Source: Acanthaster planci (taxonomy: Eukaryota; Echinodermata; Asteroidea; Valvatida; Acanthasteridae). Taken from it: 64,000 nucleotides of DNA. Shown piece after piece: positions 20,848 through 35,300 of this stretch; positions within the stretch are counted from its first letter, which is position 1, and each line of letters begins with the position of its first letter. The notes beneath the pieces are model-generated. The model was not told the origin of the DNA. It ran no database searches and saw nothing but the letters and a program-made list of their open reading frames with translations. The stretch spans positions 1 through 64,000 of the forward strand of contig NW_019091479.1 of the NCBI RefSeq assembly GCF_001949145.1. Reading direction: 5' to 3'. The position numbers were made by a program, and so were the translations under genes.

Positions 20848-21164
20848 ATAGACTTTATTCACGGGGCCGGCCATATTGAATTTGAAGCGAGGTTAACTCT
20901 TCATTTTTTAATGTTGAGAGTACAAATGAAGCATTAAAATGAGATTTCTTGACCAATGTCCACCTGTCTACTCCGATGAATAATTTTAAATTCATGATTG
21001 AACACACAGAATTGTACCTTGCCAGATTCCAAAATTATTGAAAGGGGGGCTTGGAACGCACGGAAGTATAAACAGTCTGGTGACATCCTAATCGACAGTT
21101 TGCAATATATACAACAGATTTGGGGGATAAGATAAAAAATGGCCTCCACGTGAATAGGGTCTAT
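20848..21164. mobile_element. MITE-like element with 27-bp imperfect inverted ends
   Basis: The left end ATAGACTTTATTCACGGGGC (20848 on) and the complement of the right end, ATAGACCCTATTCACGTGGA (ending at 21164), match with few changes over about 27 bp. The interior is A/T-rich and non-coding. The total length of 317 bp fits a non-autonomous DNA transposon. Confidence 0.6.
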
Positions 21165-21719
21165 TGCATGCTGGGAACTATGTTTAGTGCCACACCCACA
21201 ATTAAAACCAAGGATGGATCTAGAACTAAATTTTCGGGGGGAGGGGGCAACGTGTTTTCGAGGGGCCAACACACTGTGAATTTTTTCCGTGTAATCTTTT
21301 ATGGCCTTTCTGAGGGATGTGGCTACATTTTAGGGCTGTTTTACTCTTTAAGGGGGAAGAGAACTGAAAAAGACAGAAAAACTACGCCTTCCTTTTATTA
21401 GTAAAAAATATTGGCTCTTTTTTTATGGGAGCCTTGGTCTTTGTTGGTCCCCTGCACGGATCCACCCTGGCAAAAATCATCCAGTATTTTGGCTGATATC
21501 AAGTGGAAAAGTTAAACTTAAAATGCTGGTGGTTTTACACAACGATGCCTAATTCTAAATGAAAACAGTATAGTTAATTATTCTTACAGGCAATTTGCAC
21601 GGCTATTTACAAATTGCATCTGCTTGTTCTATTTATTAATCAAGTAGTTCAGACATACAGACAAGAACTAGATACATTTCGGGCTTATGTGTATGAACGG
21701 TTGTTTACATATCTTGCGC

Positions 21720-22545
21720 ATTTTGGGTACAGAGACGGTGTGGATTGGTCAAAAGCTAATGCACTTAATTAAACGCTATGAATGTTTGCAACTCCATTGG
21801 AGGAGCTGCTCAGCCGCTGCGCAAAAGGTGGATAAAAAACGACATCTGCGCAATGCGGGTCACCAAGGGTTGTTTCCCTTTCATCAACTTGACCCCGATG
21901 AAAGAAGGCAGACCCCAATATCGCTGGAAATTGTCTTTGCTTTTACGCACCGTGTGGAAATAATTCGCTGGCTGGGCTGTACCGCACCTACGCACCATGA
22001 CCTTCGCTTTCCTTTCAAAGGAGCCTGTCAACCAGGAAGTACAAGTTTGAGAAATTCCGTCTATCGCTACTCTAGCGGAGATATGGTTTATCATTGGTCC
22101 ATCCAATTCACATCCTGCATTCCAGAAACCGACTGCAATCGGCATTACACAACATTTTTTCTTTGTGGAAAGTGAACGTCAGTATTCATCCAGTGAATCG
22201 TGACGGCTTCCGGCAGTGTCAAAGCGATACATCATTTGAGTTACTCCTTTTTTCTTTGGAGGGCACGCAGTCACGGTGCACTCGCCTGAGAATTAAAAGG
22301 ATCGACTGCTCAGCTCTGCTCAAATTTGTAGACGGAAGGTCTGCAAATTTGAATAACAATCAGGTAAGGTACATTGTGGATTTGACGGTACTGTTTTACA
22401 TTCCAGCTTTTTCAGACTGAATAGGTCGGCGGCACACACCGTGTCCTCAGGGCTCCTCGCCAGGCCTGGCTTGGTGAAAGTTAGGGGCCGTCCCTCCAGT
22501 CGGGCTGTGGTTGAACTGCGGTGAGCGGAGATCGTGTCCTTATCA
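21720..22545 (+). promoter_or_regulatory. Possible promoter or 5' non-coding exon region of gene B
   Basis: This stretch is richer in CG dinucleotides than its surroundings and has several ATTGG (inverted CCAAT) motifs, near 21743, 21794 and 22093, plus a CAG/GTAAGG donor-like site near 22363. It lies 3.6 kb upstream of gene B's first recognised coding exon, which itself begins at a splice acceptor. The link to gene B is inference only. Confidence 0.2.
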
Positions 22546-25500
22546 GAGCTTTTTAATCACTCCAATATGACTACAGACTGTCATAGTATTTGAGTATATT
22601 GCAACTTGGTATAGAAATAAGTTAGGGCCAATAGGGGCCTTATACTAAAAGGAAAATACTTAATCAGAAATAAACGTATAAAGTAAAGTTAATCAAATTC
22701 AGAGATTGTTTAGGACAAAAACTGCGTAAAGATTGTGGACTTTTCCTCTGTTGATACATGTTTTAACAACATTCTTAACTTCTGTTTGCTGCAGTATTTG
22801 CAGTATTTATCATTAGCCTTTCCAAATATTCAATCTCTCTTTGATTTAAAGGAAGCATGGAACAGTAAAAAAAATTTCAAATAATGTAACCCTGTATCGA
22901 TAGTTCATCATGGAGAAATAAAACGTCTGTCATGGGTTTGTAGAAACTTCATTCCCCAATTACTCGAGAGACAAGAGCAAGATGTCACAAGTCTAGTTTG
23001 GAGAATCTTGTAGTTTTCATGGTGGGTAGAAGCCACCACACTTGTTGATACTTGAAAAGTAACAAGGAGGTAGAAACATAACGGTCGAGCAATGGCAAAG
23101 CCAGTTTGCTTGTAGCTAAGCTTGATTAGTGAACCGTAAAGGGATTTACAACACATGCAGAATCTGAGTGAGCTGTAAATAAGTCCGGGCTCCATGCGAT
23201 TGTATGCTATGCGTGTGTCAGGCTGCAAGCGCGGGCCAGTGAATTGGGAACCTCTTCAAATCTACGTTTTTGTGTTTTTCTGGCGGGGAAAATGATGAAC
23301 CGAGTGCCAACCATCTTGGTGTCAGAATCAAGGTAAAACAGTTTTGTACCAGGTAGCATTTTGGGAGCACCGGCATGTTGGGAATGAGTCAAAATCTAAG
23401 GATAATTTGGGACTAAGATTAGCTGAAGTCTTGTACCCCTTGCCCCCCATGCGGTTAAGGGTCAAGGTAGCCAGGGTGGTACGCACGCCGTGCCTGGGAC
23501 GCGTTAACCCCACGGGGTGTCCGGGTCGCGCCCGCTCCAACAATTGGCATCGTAAAGTCTCGTTTGAGTTGGTTGCATCAGATTCGACGACAGGACATGC
23601 AGGATGTGGCATACAGTCCAGTTCCTAGTTCCTGCCAGTCATGACCGTGTCATAGCCAACACATTTCCCATCAGTCAATCGAGATATTCAGGCCCTGTGT
23701 CGAGTGAGATGAGAAAGATTTGGAGTTGGTATTTTTCATGATTTTCGAACCGGACTCATCCCTCTTATATACACGTAGATGGAGTGGATACTGTGTTCGC
23801 GTGTAGGTTGTGCAATGCTGACAAGGATCCTTTGCTTTGGTGTAATCTGAGGAGTGTCTGACTTATGATCTGTCTCAATCACATGAATGTTGGCTAGGGT
23901 GCTGTTCAACACGGCACGATTTTTTAAAACAAAGTTGCTGTACTGAGACTACACGTTCTGGCAATCAACGCTCTTGTCAGGTTCTCTGGGAGACAGAGTT
24001 AGAGCCTTTGATTCATCCATGTACATGGATGCCTTTGTCATTGTGGAAAATTATCAACCTAGTAATCTTATACTGAACCAGTTTCTGCCTCCGCCGTAAA
24101 TGTACATTATCACACATGCATACCGCTTTTGGTTAAAGCTTTCTATTACTGCTTGTCTAAAGAGAGATGAAATTCCGTCTATTTGTACTGGTTTACATGT
24201 TCATGCATACACTCTACCTGTGTGTATACAATTGACATGGCTGCTTAAGTGATGCACAATGTTAGAAGCAGGATGTAGGCTTTCCTTCCGTCATTTTTGG
24301 CCAAGGTTTTCTGTACATGTACATAGCGCAGTTAATTGTAAAGTGTGATTGCTTGTGGGTGAACAGTTTTGTTTTAAACGCAGCTCGTTACACATTTTCA
24401 ATGCTCGTTACTACCTGTAGGCGTATAGGTGTTTTCAAACCTCCCAAGTCTCAACTCTCTGAAATGTTCCATTTTGAAATAAAAATGTATCCAAGGCCCT
24501 TGCTGTCACAGAATTGTTCCTGGAATTATGTAATTTGGATCCAGGAAATACATCTAATGGCTCATTTATATCAGGGTGCTTTTACTGGAATTAAGGGCAT
24601 CTGCTTACAAAGTGCCTCATAATTTGTAGCGTGTGACCTTCAGTTATCACAATTACATGTATAATTATTATATCAGCTATTGATTTAAGAAGTTCTCTGA
24701 AGAATTGGTCCTATGTCCCATGAAAACCTGTGCATCTTTCCTTGCAGTGAAGAAGGCTCATATTTTTGGATGGTTAGTACCTGTCTGTGTGAGACTGCCC
24801 CTAAATCATTCTTGTAGCTTGTTATTTCCCATGGGAATTTTGCTCAGGGTCACTGAATGGTAAACAGGTATGGAAAGTATGGTACCATGATTTCCTCCCC
24901 AAGGGTGAGCTACAGTTGTTTCAGGGACACATGCACTGTACATGTATATGTACACCTTATGCCTTTGTACATGTACGGTACATTGTTTTACCTGGACATT
25001 CCTGTATCAGATGCTTTGTGTACCATAATCGGGATGAAAGTGAGGCTGGACTTGCACAAGTCAAGTTTCACACCGATCATTCATTCCAACACAAGTTACT
25101 AGTCTCATATTCAGTCACATGTGGCACTACTCACATCTCAAAAGAAACGTTACCATGGCCGCATAAACTAATCTAAGGTACTTTGTTGACATTGATGCCT
25201 GTTGCTTGTGAAGAATTTGTGAATGAAAATGCTTCAGTCTGCCATGTTGAAATTGAAGTTAACTCTTCATTGAACTTGGTAGCATTAGTGAAGGAATCAC
25301 ATGAAGTCCCTCAACTTACCTGTCTTCAAAGATGAATGAACTGAAATGTGTGATTAAACATACGGGTACCAGTTCCTTGGTGTTTTATGCAAGATTGGAA
25401 AAAGAAAGTGAGGCCGGGAACCCACAAGAATCCTAAAATGGTCTGATACCTTCCAATTTACAAAATGCTCTAACAGTCAAAAATCCTCTGATTTCGATAT

Positions 25501-26171
25501 GATTTTACATAAAGGGGTTAGGGTTATAATGATAGACTTGCTACATACATGTACATGTAGTGATGCCATGCCTTGTGTACATGTAAGCTGTCCTGGGGCA
25601 GTTAGATTGGGACCTGATCCATCAAATCCCCACAGAAAAGGACAACACATGTGAACAAAACGTGATGTCATTATGTTTTACGTCTCTTTATAGCTCCGAT
25701 ATGAGGAATTAGATCAAAACTGGCTTCGTCGGGAATAAGGTCCGTTGACTTGTACTAGTAGACGCTTGTTTTTTGGTTTGAGAATGACTTGGTATAAATT
25801 TATGATTGACTTGTGATGGACTTTTGATTTAAATGTTGTGATTGAGTTGTGGTGAGGTTTTGGTGGACTAGTGGCGAGATTTGTGGTTTCACTTTCGACA
25901 GACTTTACTGCTACACTGTTTTTCACAGGATCCGAAGCAGTTGTGAATTTAAGAACCCTTTGGAGAGGTCAATGTTTGCCAGTGCAGCCTCTCTTTGAAC
26001 GAAACAATATCAAATGGAAGCCTGCTGTACATGTACCCAAAGCACCCAAGAGTACAGTAACTGAGAGAGGGAAATTATGGGCAGAAAATCCAAGCCATTA
26101 TGAAATGATGCTGGAAAATGCATTATGTAGCACCATGGTGAAATAGGGTTTTGTTTTTCACTCTCTTGCAG

Positions 26172-26395
26172 TCACCCAATGGATAAAGTCGACACAGTGC
26201 ATGTCTCTGTAGTCGAAGGCCAACAGCCTAGCAACGACATGGATGCAGATCTCCATGACAACATGCGGTCCTCTTTCATCTCAAATTCATCGAGCACATC
26301 TGGAACGTCTGAGGACTCAAACTACAGGGACTCGATCATCTCCTATTCGTCGATCGACTCCATGGACAGAAATTCTCCCGTGACTGAAGGCACCG
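26172..26395 (+). CDS. Gene B first coding exon: acidic, Ser-rich N-terminus
   Basis: After the acceptor CTCTCTTGCAG comes Met at 26179 (MDKVDTVHVSVVEGQQPSND), then a Ser-rich acidic segment SSFISNSSSTSGTSEDS. The exon ends in phase 1 at GTAGGC and joins exactly to 27417. Frame-compatible splicing over the next exons is the main support; the composition is disordered with no domain. Confidence 0.65.
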
Positions 26396-29300
26396 GTAGG
26401 CGAACACTTTTAGTCCAAATAAAATGTTGACTTCCCCTTTCAGTTTATTGAGTGGCCTGAATCTTGAAATAAGAATGTAACATGAAAATATTCTATTGTG
26501 CTCATCCAAAAACGTAAAAGAGCAAACTTCTTGTGCAAAGGAATACTGCTTAGTCCTTAAATGCCACCTGTTTTTGTACTGCACTTCAACAAGCATGGCC
26601 TAAGGTCATCTTATTGTTATTGTAATTTTACATGTGTATGACTATTGTGCATTGAAATAACAGTGTTTGTTTAGTCATAGCCCCCCCCCCAATGATTTTT
26701 GAACTTTTATGCGTCATGTGAAACATTAGACCTGTGCTCAGTCATGCCACTGAATCATGCTCCATTTTTGTGAAAAGCTCAGCATGTACATGTACATGTA
26801 CCTGTTTAGTTGTACCATTACACGTCAAATTTAAATTGCTTTGCTTCACAAAGTCTTTGCTGAGAGTGATCTGTGCCGAGTTGAAACGCTTCGTTGAAGC
26901 GATTTTACCTGAAGCATATATGGTTGGTGTCTTGGTGTTTCTAAGATAGCTCTCATGCCGGAATCACCCTGTCTAATGTTTGACAAAGAATGCTACATGT
27001 AGAAAACCAGATGACTTCACAGCACAACTGTAACAAGCTTGAACAGGTCTTTTTTATTAGAACAAATATGTTAACACTTGGAATAGACATGTACATGGGT
27101 AATTCCAGAAATTAAGGGTCCATTTTTTTCGTGGCCCTGTCACTTCTGACATATGATTTGTAAGTTCGGAACACATTTTCTAATTCCGAGAGTGATGAAT
27201 TAATGCAAATTATCTGCCAAACAAAAAGTAATAGTTTGAAATCAATCCTGAAGATACTTCCGTGTCAAATAACAAAGGTCAGATGTAACAGGGACACAAA
27301 ATTGTCACACTTTTGGGCCCATTTCTGAAATGACTCACATGTATAAATAATAACAGTCGGGTTTCTATGATCAAAGTGCTTTCCATTATGAATTTATTCT
27401 GTTTTGTTCTTTAAAGGGTGTGGCTTAGGACGAGTTGATTCCACCCGCTCAATGCCTCCAGAAAGATTGCGCACTGACTCAGATGGCTCGGAAGACGGCC
27501 AGACAATGAAAAAGTGAGTGCCCCCCCAAAATGTGAAAATTCTTATTTTTTGACATTTTGTCTAAACACCTCTTGTAACATGTATCTGGATGACTCTAGT
27601 TAACCCCTGTATTAATTAATCGAACCTTTACATGTAAGATTTCTTCTGGGTGACCACTGTACTCTCAATTTTTTAGCTAGGCAAATAATGCTCCCTCCCA
27701 ATAAAGTTAATTTAGTTTTTTTTTTAAGTTTTTTTTAACTCCAAAATTCTGTTGTAATTACCACGAAGCAAGGAAATGACATGAATAGGCACAAGCTAAC
27801 AAGAAATGATACTTCCCCGAAATAGTGCAGCTTTTCAATACTTTATGTTTTAACGGTGTTTCAATAATTCCAGTGAAATCAAATGCCATTGTATGCATCT
27901 GGAAAATTCTCGCACCCTGTTTACACAGTACATGTACAGTACATGTAATTGAATTTTTCACCTGTAATTCCAATTATTTTCCCATCTTTTTTTTTTCAAT
28001 CAAGAAATCTTGTCTTTAAGTGGTCTAGTCATGAAACCCAAAACTCTGACTGAACCCCCTTACAGGAAAAACTTCAGTTAATTATTCATGTCCTTGTTTA
28101 CATACAATGTTTATTCATGTTGACCAAGATTGGATGACCATGGTTTTTCCCCCTTACATGTACATGCCATGCCTCCTTTCTGTAAATTAGCATATGCATG
28201 CAGGTGGAGAAAGGGTTGTCTGGCAGTGGAAATGGACATGTCCAAATCTTTTATCGCTTTGCTTAGTCACATCATGGTCACATAACATGTGCATGTACAG
28301 GCAACTATTGTCATGCTTTTCTGAGAACCCAATGCACGTACATGTGCAATGCATTTGCACCAACCCATGACACTACTGCAGTGCTAGGCTTGGTGTAGAT
28401 AGATATACCAGCAAGGCAAGCACAATGCCTTAGTAGGCCATGGTAGAGCACATCTGTTGTTTTTCCTGTTGTTTACCAATTACTAGTACATGTAGCCTTC
28501 CAGTTCATGTAGGCCTATGCAGTTTTTTCCCCCAAGCAAAATTCTGCCATCACAAGGAAATCAGGAAGTGGAAAAAAGACAGAAAAAAAATGTACCCAGG
28601 TCGCAGCTGTTTGTCAATGTCAAACTTGTGACCCCCTCTTTTCAGATGAGGGTTTTGGTAACTTATAAAACCCCATGCCACAAGGGTGCTAAAATGGCCC
28701 AATTAGAATATGAATGGGTGTGGTGTGCACTGCATCTACAACATGTACATGTACATGTACAGTAGTTTGCATGCAGCACTACCCTACTGGTGTTGACAAG
28801 AGGAATTTTTTCACTCTAGGTCAAGTACACATAAGTATGTTTGCTGGTATTACTCAGTACAGGAATATTACAGGTGGCCACTGTTCGTTTAGCCGTGTGA
28901 AATAGAAAACCTTGGAATTGCTCATAAATTACGCGGTAGCTGTTGAAAGGTACATGTAACAGTTCTCAAGTTTTGTTCAAATAGGTTTCTGACACGTTTA
29001 CAAAACAAACTGAATTGTGGTGTTCAACCTCTGTATACATGTATGTACATGTAGGCACAGGACCATGTACTGGTACATCAGGGTTCACATGTGCATATTG
29101 AGTTTTACACATGTCTTAAGAGAGCCATGGGAGGGGGGGGGAACTGTGANNNNNNNNNNNNNNNNNNNNNNNNNNNNNNNNNNNNNNNNNNNNNNNNNNN
29201 NNNNNNNNNNNNNNNNNNNNNNNNNNNNNNNNNNNNNNNNNNNNNNNNNNNNNNNNNNNNNNNNNNNNNNNNNNNNNNNNNNNNNNNNNNNNNNNNNNNN

Positions 29301-32300
29301 NNNNNNNNNNNNNNNNNNNNNNNNNNNNNNNNNNNNNNNNNNNNNNNNNNNNNNNNNNNNNNNNNNNNNNNNNNNNNNNNNNNNNNNNNNNNNNNNNNNN
29401 NNNNNNNNNNNNNNNNNNNNNNNNNNNNNNNNNNNNNNNNNNNNNNNNNNNNNNNNNNNNNNNNNNNNNNNNNNNNNNNNNNNNNNNNNNNNNNNNNNNN
29501 NNNNNNNNNNNNNNNNNNNNNNNNNNNNNNNNNNNNNNNNNNNNNNNNNNNNNNNNNNNNNNNNNNNNNNNNNNNNNNNNNNNNNNNNNNNNNNNNNNNN
29601 NNNNNNNNNNNNNNNNNNNNNNNNNNNNNNNNNNNNNNNNNNNNNNNNNNNNNNNNNNNNNNNNNNNNNNNNNNNNNNNNNNNNNNNNNNNNNNNNNNNN
29701 NNCATTACATGTACTGGGTACCGGGTACATGTACCGGTAACTTACTGTATTTGAAATGCTTAACAAGTATATGTGTACATTTAAAGGCTTGAAAGTAAAT
29801 TAGACATGTAATACATGCATAAAAGGTGTATGTTCAAGTTGTTACCATTTTGTATCCAATGTTTGCCTTCTCTGTGCAAAGAACTCTATTTTAATTTAAT
29901 TCCTTATGATTTTGGCCAGAAACCATCCTCAATTCTTCCAAATCTGTGAACCGGTACATGTACCTGTAGGAAAAATGACACATTCTTTGTTCTAAAAAAG
30001 TTGACTTTTAAGGAGTATCAAGCCTTTCATGTGTAACAGTGGCTGGACAGTGGCTGGACCTTACTGACCGGCACAGTACATTCCTCAATCCTGGAAAATC
30101 CTCCACTGTAGGCATACATTTTACATTTGTTGTACTGGTACATTCCCTAATCCTTCAAAATCCTCCAAAATCTCTTGATGGGTTTGGAAGGAACTGGAAC
30201 TGTACAACAAGCACATACATGCATACCAGTAGTGTGGGAGACAGACAAGGGCAACGTACTGCTGTTGGCTTGCAAACTTGGCTTTGAGTTGGCATCAAGT
30301 CGTATTTTCATAAGGAAATTTGACGTGTATGGAAAAATGACTGGTGACAAACTTGATGTGTGGAAAAATGACTTGTGACTGACCTGACTTGTGGAAAAAA
30401 AAATGACCCGTGACAAACCTGACTTTTAGAAAAATGACTTGTGACTATGTACCTGGTACCTGATAACTTGATTTGTAGAAAAATGACTTGTGACTGATGT
30501 GATGTGTAGAAAATTGACCTGTGACGAAAAGAGCATGTGACTGACTCGACTTCCAGAAAAGTAACTCAGCAACATCAGACATTCTGTTCTTGTACTTCTT
30601 TCTTAAGATGACCTCACAATGCTATACCTTCTGCTGAGAACAGATGTGCTTGTGATCACATATTCACAGTGCTGAGTTAATGTACATTGAAGATAACATT
30701 TCATATGCCAACTGTTCAAATATACACCTTGAACCATTTAATGTACATTTCTGGTACTTGGATCTCAGGGTAATTTCCATTTGATATACTGCACAGTGTC
30801 AGGGGTATTAACTGGAAAAGATAAACTTTGAATGAGTCCAAGTGATTGTAATCCCTATCGCATTGCCTGTCTTCATCTACCATACCTTGGTTGTTAGCAA
30901 ACTTTAGTGACAGCTCAGCCCTTGATTGCAACAACTTTTCAATGAAATGCCACATCAGTAATGTTTATTGCAAATTAAGACATTGATCCTTGCCATATCA
31001 TGGCTGATTGTTGAGGAGCCCTGTTGTGGGATCCAAGATAATGTGGCTTGATAAAGAGGGTAATCCTTTGTACTAAGGTAGCTCTCCTTCAGAAATGATG
31101 CATCCAGGCTGTCTTGTAATCCAGTGCACCCTATTTCCCATGTGAGTCTGTAATCAGATCAGCTTTTGGCAAGCTTTGTTGATTTGCAAAACAATTTGAA
31201 GATCGAGAGTTAAAAAAAACATGCGTACATGTACACTGTGGGTACCTTAATAACTCAATCAAATGAGGAACACAGTTTTGTTACACAGATCTGAAAGAGT
31301 TCCGTCTATCTGCTAGATCAGCTTGGGTTTAGTTACAAGTAGAATGGCTTGAAATGCATTCTTGGAACCACATAAACAGAAGCTCACCAGTATATAACAG
31401 ACTATCAAATTGCAGTCTCTATTGTTGCCTGGATGCTATCAGTCCGATGGTTTTATCTTATCGGCTGGTGTTTGCCGAGTAATTAAGATTTATGAAAAAA
31501 TATGGACCATTTGTTCAAGCAGACAGCCAATGTTTGATCAGAAAAACATGTCTCCACATTGAAGCGTGGTCTTTTGATAAATGGTTATTGGAGTCGTAGT
31601 AATATTGCATGACGGTTCAGTTGTACATTTAAGTGCTCTTTTTGTTTCGAGTGCTGTACTCAAAATGAAACTGGAATTACATCTAGTATACGAATTGGAA
31701 GACTTGGTTGTACAGTACCGGATATTGTAAGTACACCGGTACTTTCAGTACCACTTCCCCTAAAATATGGTGTTTATTCACTTCTGTCTGTACTAAGCAG
31801 ATGTAGAATAACTGCTCGTACAGCAAACGCTGGAAGGAATGATTCACAGCGCCTGTGCCCTAGTTCCTCGTGGGCATATTGCTACATTGGACATGTTTGT
31901 AAATTGCACATTGGTGTATTAAAGTGAAAATTACAAGTTTGGTTTGTACAATGTTCTCTCTGGAGTGGGAGAAACTGTTACGTATTCCGTGGAAGCGATT
32001 GATAACAAATTTCTGGCACAGTTTGCAGAGCTTTCCAGGGCGTTTTGTCTAAGCTGTCTTGTCTTGTGTTTTGTCTTTTCTTCTGTAAGATCTGTTGTGC
32101 TGAATACATGTGCAACATTCATCCAAATTTATTTGTAGGGAAACATTCAAAACACAGGCATTTTTTGTTTGGTGGGTGGATAGTGATCTTCGGGGCTGTT
32201 TGGGGAAAATCCCCGCATTCATTTTGGGGTCTGTAATTTGTAGTCTCACTTCCTTTGTTCGATTAAAGTTTGATATTTAAAAACCATTTTTTTTAGTGCT

Positions 32301-35300
32301 AGTGCTGTTCGCTGACATTTATCAAAACACTTTGACGTCTGTTTTTGAGTTCAGTTTCCTTTTTCCAGGATCATAGAATACTGCAGTGAGCCATTCTGAT
32401 GAACTTTATATGTAACAGTGTCCAGTAAACCAATCGCTTCTTTTTCTGCTGTACTCCACTTGTAAATGCACATTTACAGTGTGAGTTTGCAAATAAAATG
32501 GCAACCATTTATATCCTTCATGTATGTACCAATACTGGGAACATGTCGATCGGAGTAGAATGACTTTAGTTCCATTTCTTTTTTTCCAAGTGCGGTAATA
32601 CACCAGTCTGGAAATTGAAACTACCGTAAGCTGTCTTCAAACCTTGTTGCTCTGTCTATGTGCATGTGATATGGTACAGGCGTGGGAATTGTTTTCACTT
32701 TCCATTTCCATTCCAGTTAAAGGTCAACAACTCTCTGCTCATCTGCACTGCATTTATAAAGTGAATGCCCCTCACAGAAGTTTGTGAAGTACATGTTTGT
32801 TACAGTACTCGTGTAACTTCAGGCCAAGGGTTGGAATTTACATGTACATGTAATTTGAAAAATGTTTAGAAAACCTTCCCATACCGTAAAAATGTTTCAA
32901 AGTACAAACGTCCCAACCTTACCGCGGTGTCATTGAAAACTTGAAACACAACAAATTGTATACAGTGTACATGATTGACACAATGTTCCAGTGATGAATT
33001 CATGGTATTCCTTTGATGTGACTGAGCAGTCAGGTAATCCAACAATCAGATTACATTTTACAGGCATCGTTTACCGGGTACATGTCCGATTAAAACGACC
33101 GGCAGATTGCGTCAATCAAAACGGCAAACCTGTAAAAGGGGCGGTTCCATTGAAATGTCTGGGAAAATCTGTCAACGGATTTGTAACTTTTTTCGTTTAA
33201 ATGTGTAAACCTCAGTCCCACCCTCAGTACAGGCCCCTCAAAGTCTTGCACTTAACTTTCCACAGTATCTTAATAATGGCGTCTGTGTACTGTACATGTA
33301 TGTACATGTACATTCTGTGCGCATGAGTGAAGGGCACAGCAATGTGGAGTGGTTTTTGATCAAATTCTATCCTGTGAAGATTTCAAGAAATCCACTCATC
33401 CCGGTGCCCTGTGAAGGCAGTTGGGAGAAACAGAAACAGACTCACTGCCTTCATCGCCACTCAGAAAAGACGACCATTGTTGCTCAGGAAAATTTGAAAG
33501 TTTCAAATGACTCTCTGAATTCGTGTTTTAAAATATCTTGATTTTCTTCTGAAAGAAGAAGACTGTAGCATTGTGGGTAAACTGACATCAGGGGCTTTTA
33601 ATTGTCTGTTTTCTTTTTCAGAGACAGTGGTAGGAAAACCTTAACTCGCAAGTCTGCAATCAGACGAACGCACACTCTCGTGAGTATGATGTCCGTGTAT
33701 CTGAAAGTACATGTATTCTTCCATGTTCCATTCAACCAACTTTGGATAGGCCCGTGTGTCATGACCAAAGCTTGAACAGTTTTTCCCCTCTGTATTTGAG
33801 GTCAAAAGAGCCATGGCTGACAGGGAGGAAATATCAAACAAAACACTATTAAGGAGGGGGGGTATTAAGTTACCATCATTGTTGGAACCAGGTCATTTTG
33901 CAACATGTCAAATCAATTCCAGTCGTGAGCCATTTTCTACAAGTCAAGTTTTCCCCAGTCAAAGTGATGATTTCACCAAGCTACAAAGTTGTTAAGGCAC
34001 CAGGCTTTTTTTTTTCAAGTGAGGTCAAGTCAAAGGTCAGTTTTCCTCGAGGCAAGTCGAGTCCCAAGGAGGGAAAAAAAAAGTCATTTTAGAGATCCAG
34101 TTCAGGAACACAAGTTACCGTTGTTGAAGACACTTTTTTCTCACTGGGCATGAATTATTCTGCCATTGGTTTTGCACATCTTCAGTCTTGTTCTACTTCT
34201 GAATCCACATGCAGGCCATAACCGGAGTAAAACCAAAGTTTTTGTTTGCTTCTCAAATCCTTTCCAATACCAGTATAAAAGACAGAAAAAGGAAAATTAA
34301 ATGGAAGACAAGATTTGACATCCCTGCCCACATTCATGAACTTGCAATGCCTGGGTAATTATCTTGTGCCTGTTCAACTTTCTACTTGTATACATTGAAA
34401 ATGTAAACATTATGCAGCCTTTTGTCATCGGTCCAAATTCTCTTCTTATCTCAGTACATGCTGGTGCTGGGTTATTCGGCTAACAAAATAAGCAGCTGCA
34501 GTTATCTGCATCCTGAAAAATGTGTCTATCGCTAAAAACCAATCGGGGCAACAGCCTCCTCTACATTCTTCATGAGATGAAGACGGAAGATGTAACTCGG
34601 AGATGTGGCACCTTAGTAAAATGAGCAACTTGACAATAATTGATGCTCCTCGTGGAGACACAACCATAATATGAAATCACTCTGTAAATTACATGTTTCT
34701 CTGTCCTTCGGTTTCCAGACGCCTACCTCCTCACCGAAAGTCAAGGATCGGAGGAATCGTTCCATCTCGTCAACGGAATCACCCTTGGCAGAACTACAAA
34801 AGGTTGGTATCACGTTAAGGAATATTGGATTACTGTCATTGCTTTTTCTCGCAGTCATGCCTTCTGTGATAGAAAAGTTGTGTAATCTGTTTAAACAGTG
34901 TTGAAGGAATGATAAAGGCATTGTTGCTGAAGCAGAAAGACTGGATTCTATTTCCCTCTCAACAAGGGAGGTTGTGTGATGTTTATTTTCCCCACAGAAC
35001 AGAATTCTTTAGGTTGAGGAAGGAATTGGTCAGGTTGAACTTTCAATGTGCATACCTACTGTACATGAACATGCAGTTGTACAGTATTACATATAAGTGC
35101 ATTAGGGTCATTCTATAAATTTAGGGTCTAAAAGTGTGACATTTATGTGTCCCAGCCATGACCTGTGAAATAGGAAATTGAAGTACTATTGAAATTGACG
35201 TCAAAATACTTTTATTTGTTTAGCAGGTAAGTAGCATTATGTTACTTTTCACTCGTGGAAAATTGATGAATGAGTGTACCGAATCATATGACAGCCGGGA

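Larger units (their letters stand above)
15203..26171. other. Intergenic and upstream region between genes A and B
   Basis: No exon with recognisable protein similarity was found. It contains the gene A 3' flank, a perfect hairpin (16857-16901), a fold-back element (17068-17221), an inverted pair of dispersed repeats (16131-16268 and 19071-19195), an assembly gap, a MITE-like element (20848-21164) and a CpG-richer stretch near 21.7-22.5 kb. Non-coding first exons of gene B could lie here. Confidence 0.6.
27514..33621. other. Gene B intron 2 (6.1 kb)
   Basis: Non-coding. It contains many TACATGTA-type palindromes, the 553-base gap, a degenerate GACTTGTGAC-rich tandem stretch (30317-30530) and part of a dispersed repeat near 30.0-30.18 kb. 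No exon was recognised. Confidence 0.6.

Noticed and set aside
21687-22175. 162-codon plus-strand open frame in the gene A-gene B spacer
   Set aside because: No recognisable domain, no splice support, and composition like non-coding DNA. It is kept only as part of a possible promoter region.
29017-29792. Long open frames over 29.1-29.7 kb on both strands
   Set aside because: They consist almost wholly of N from the assembly gap.
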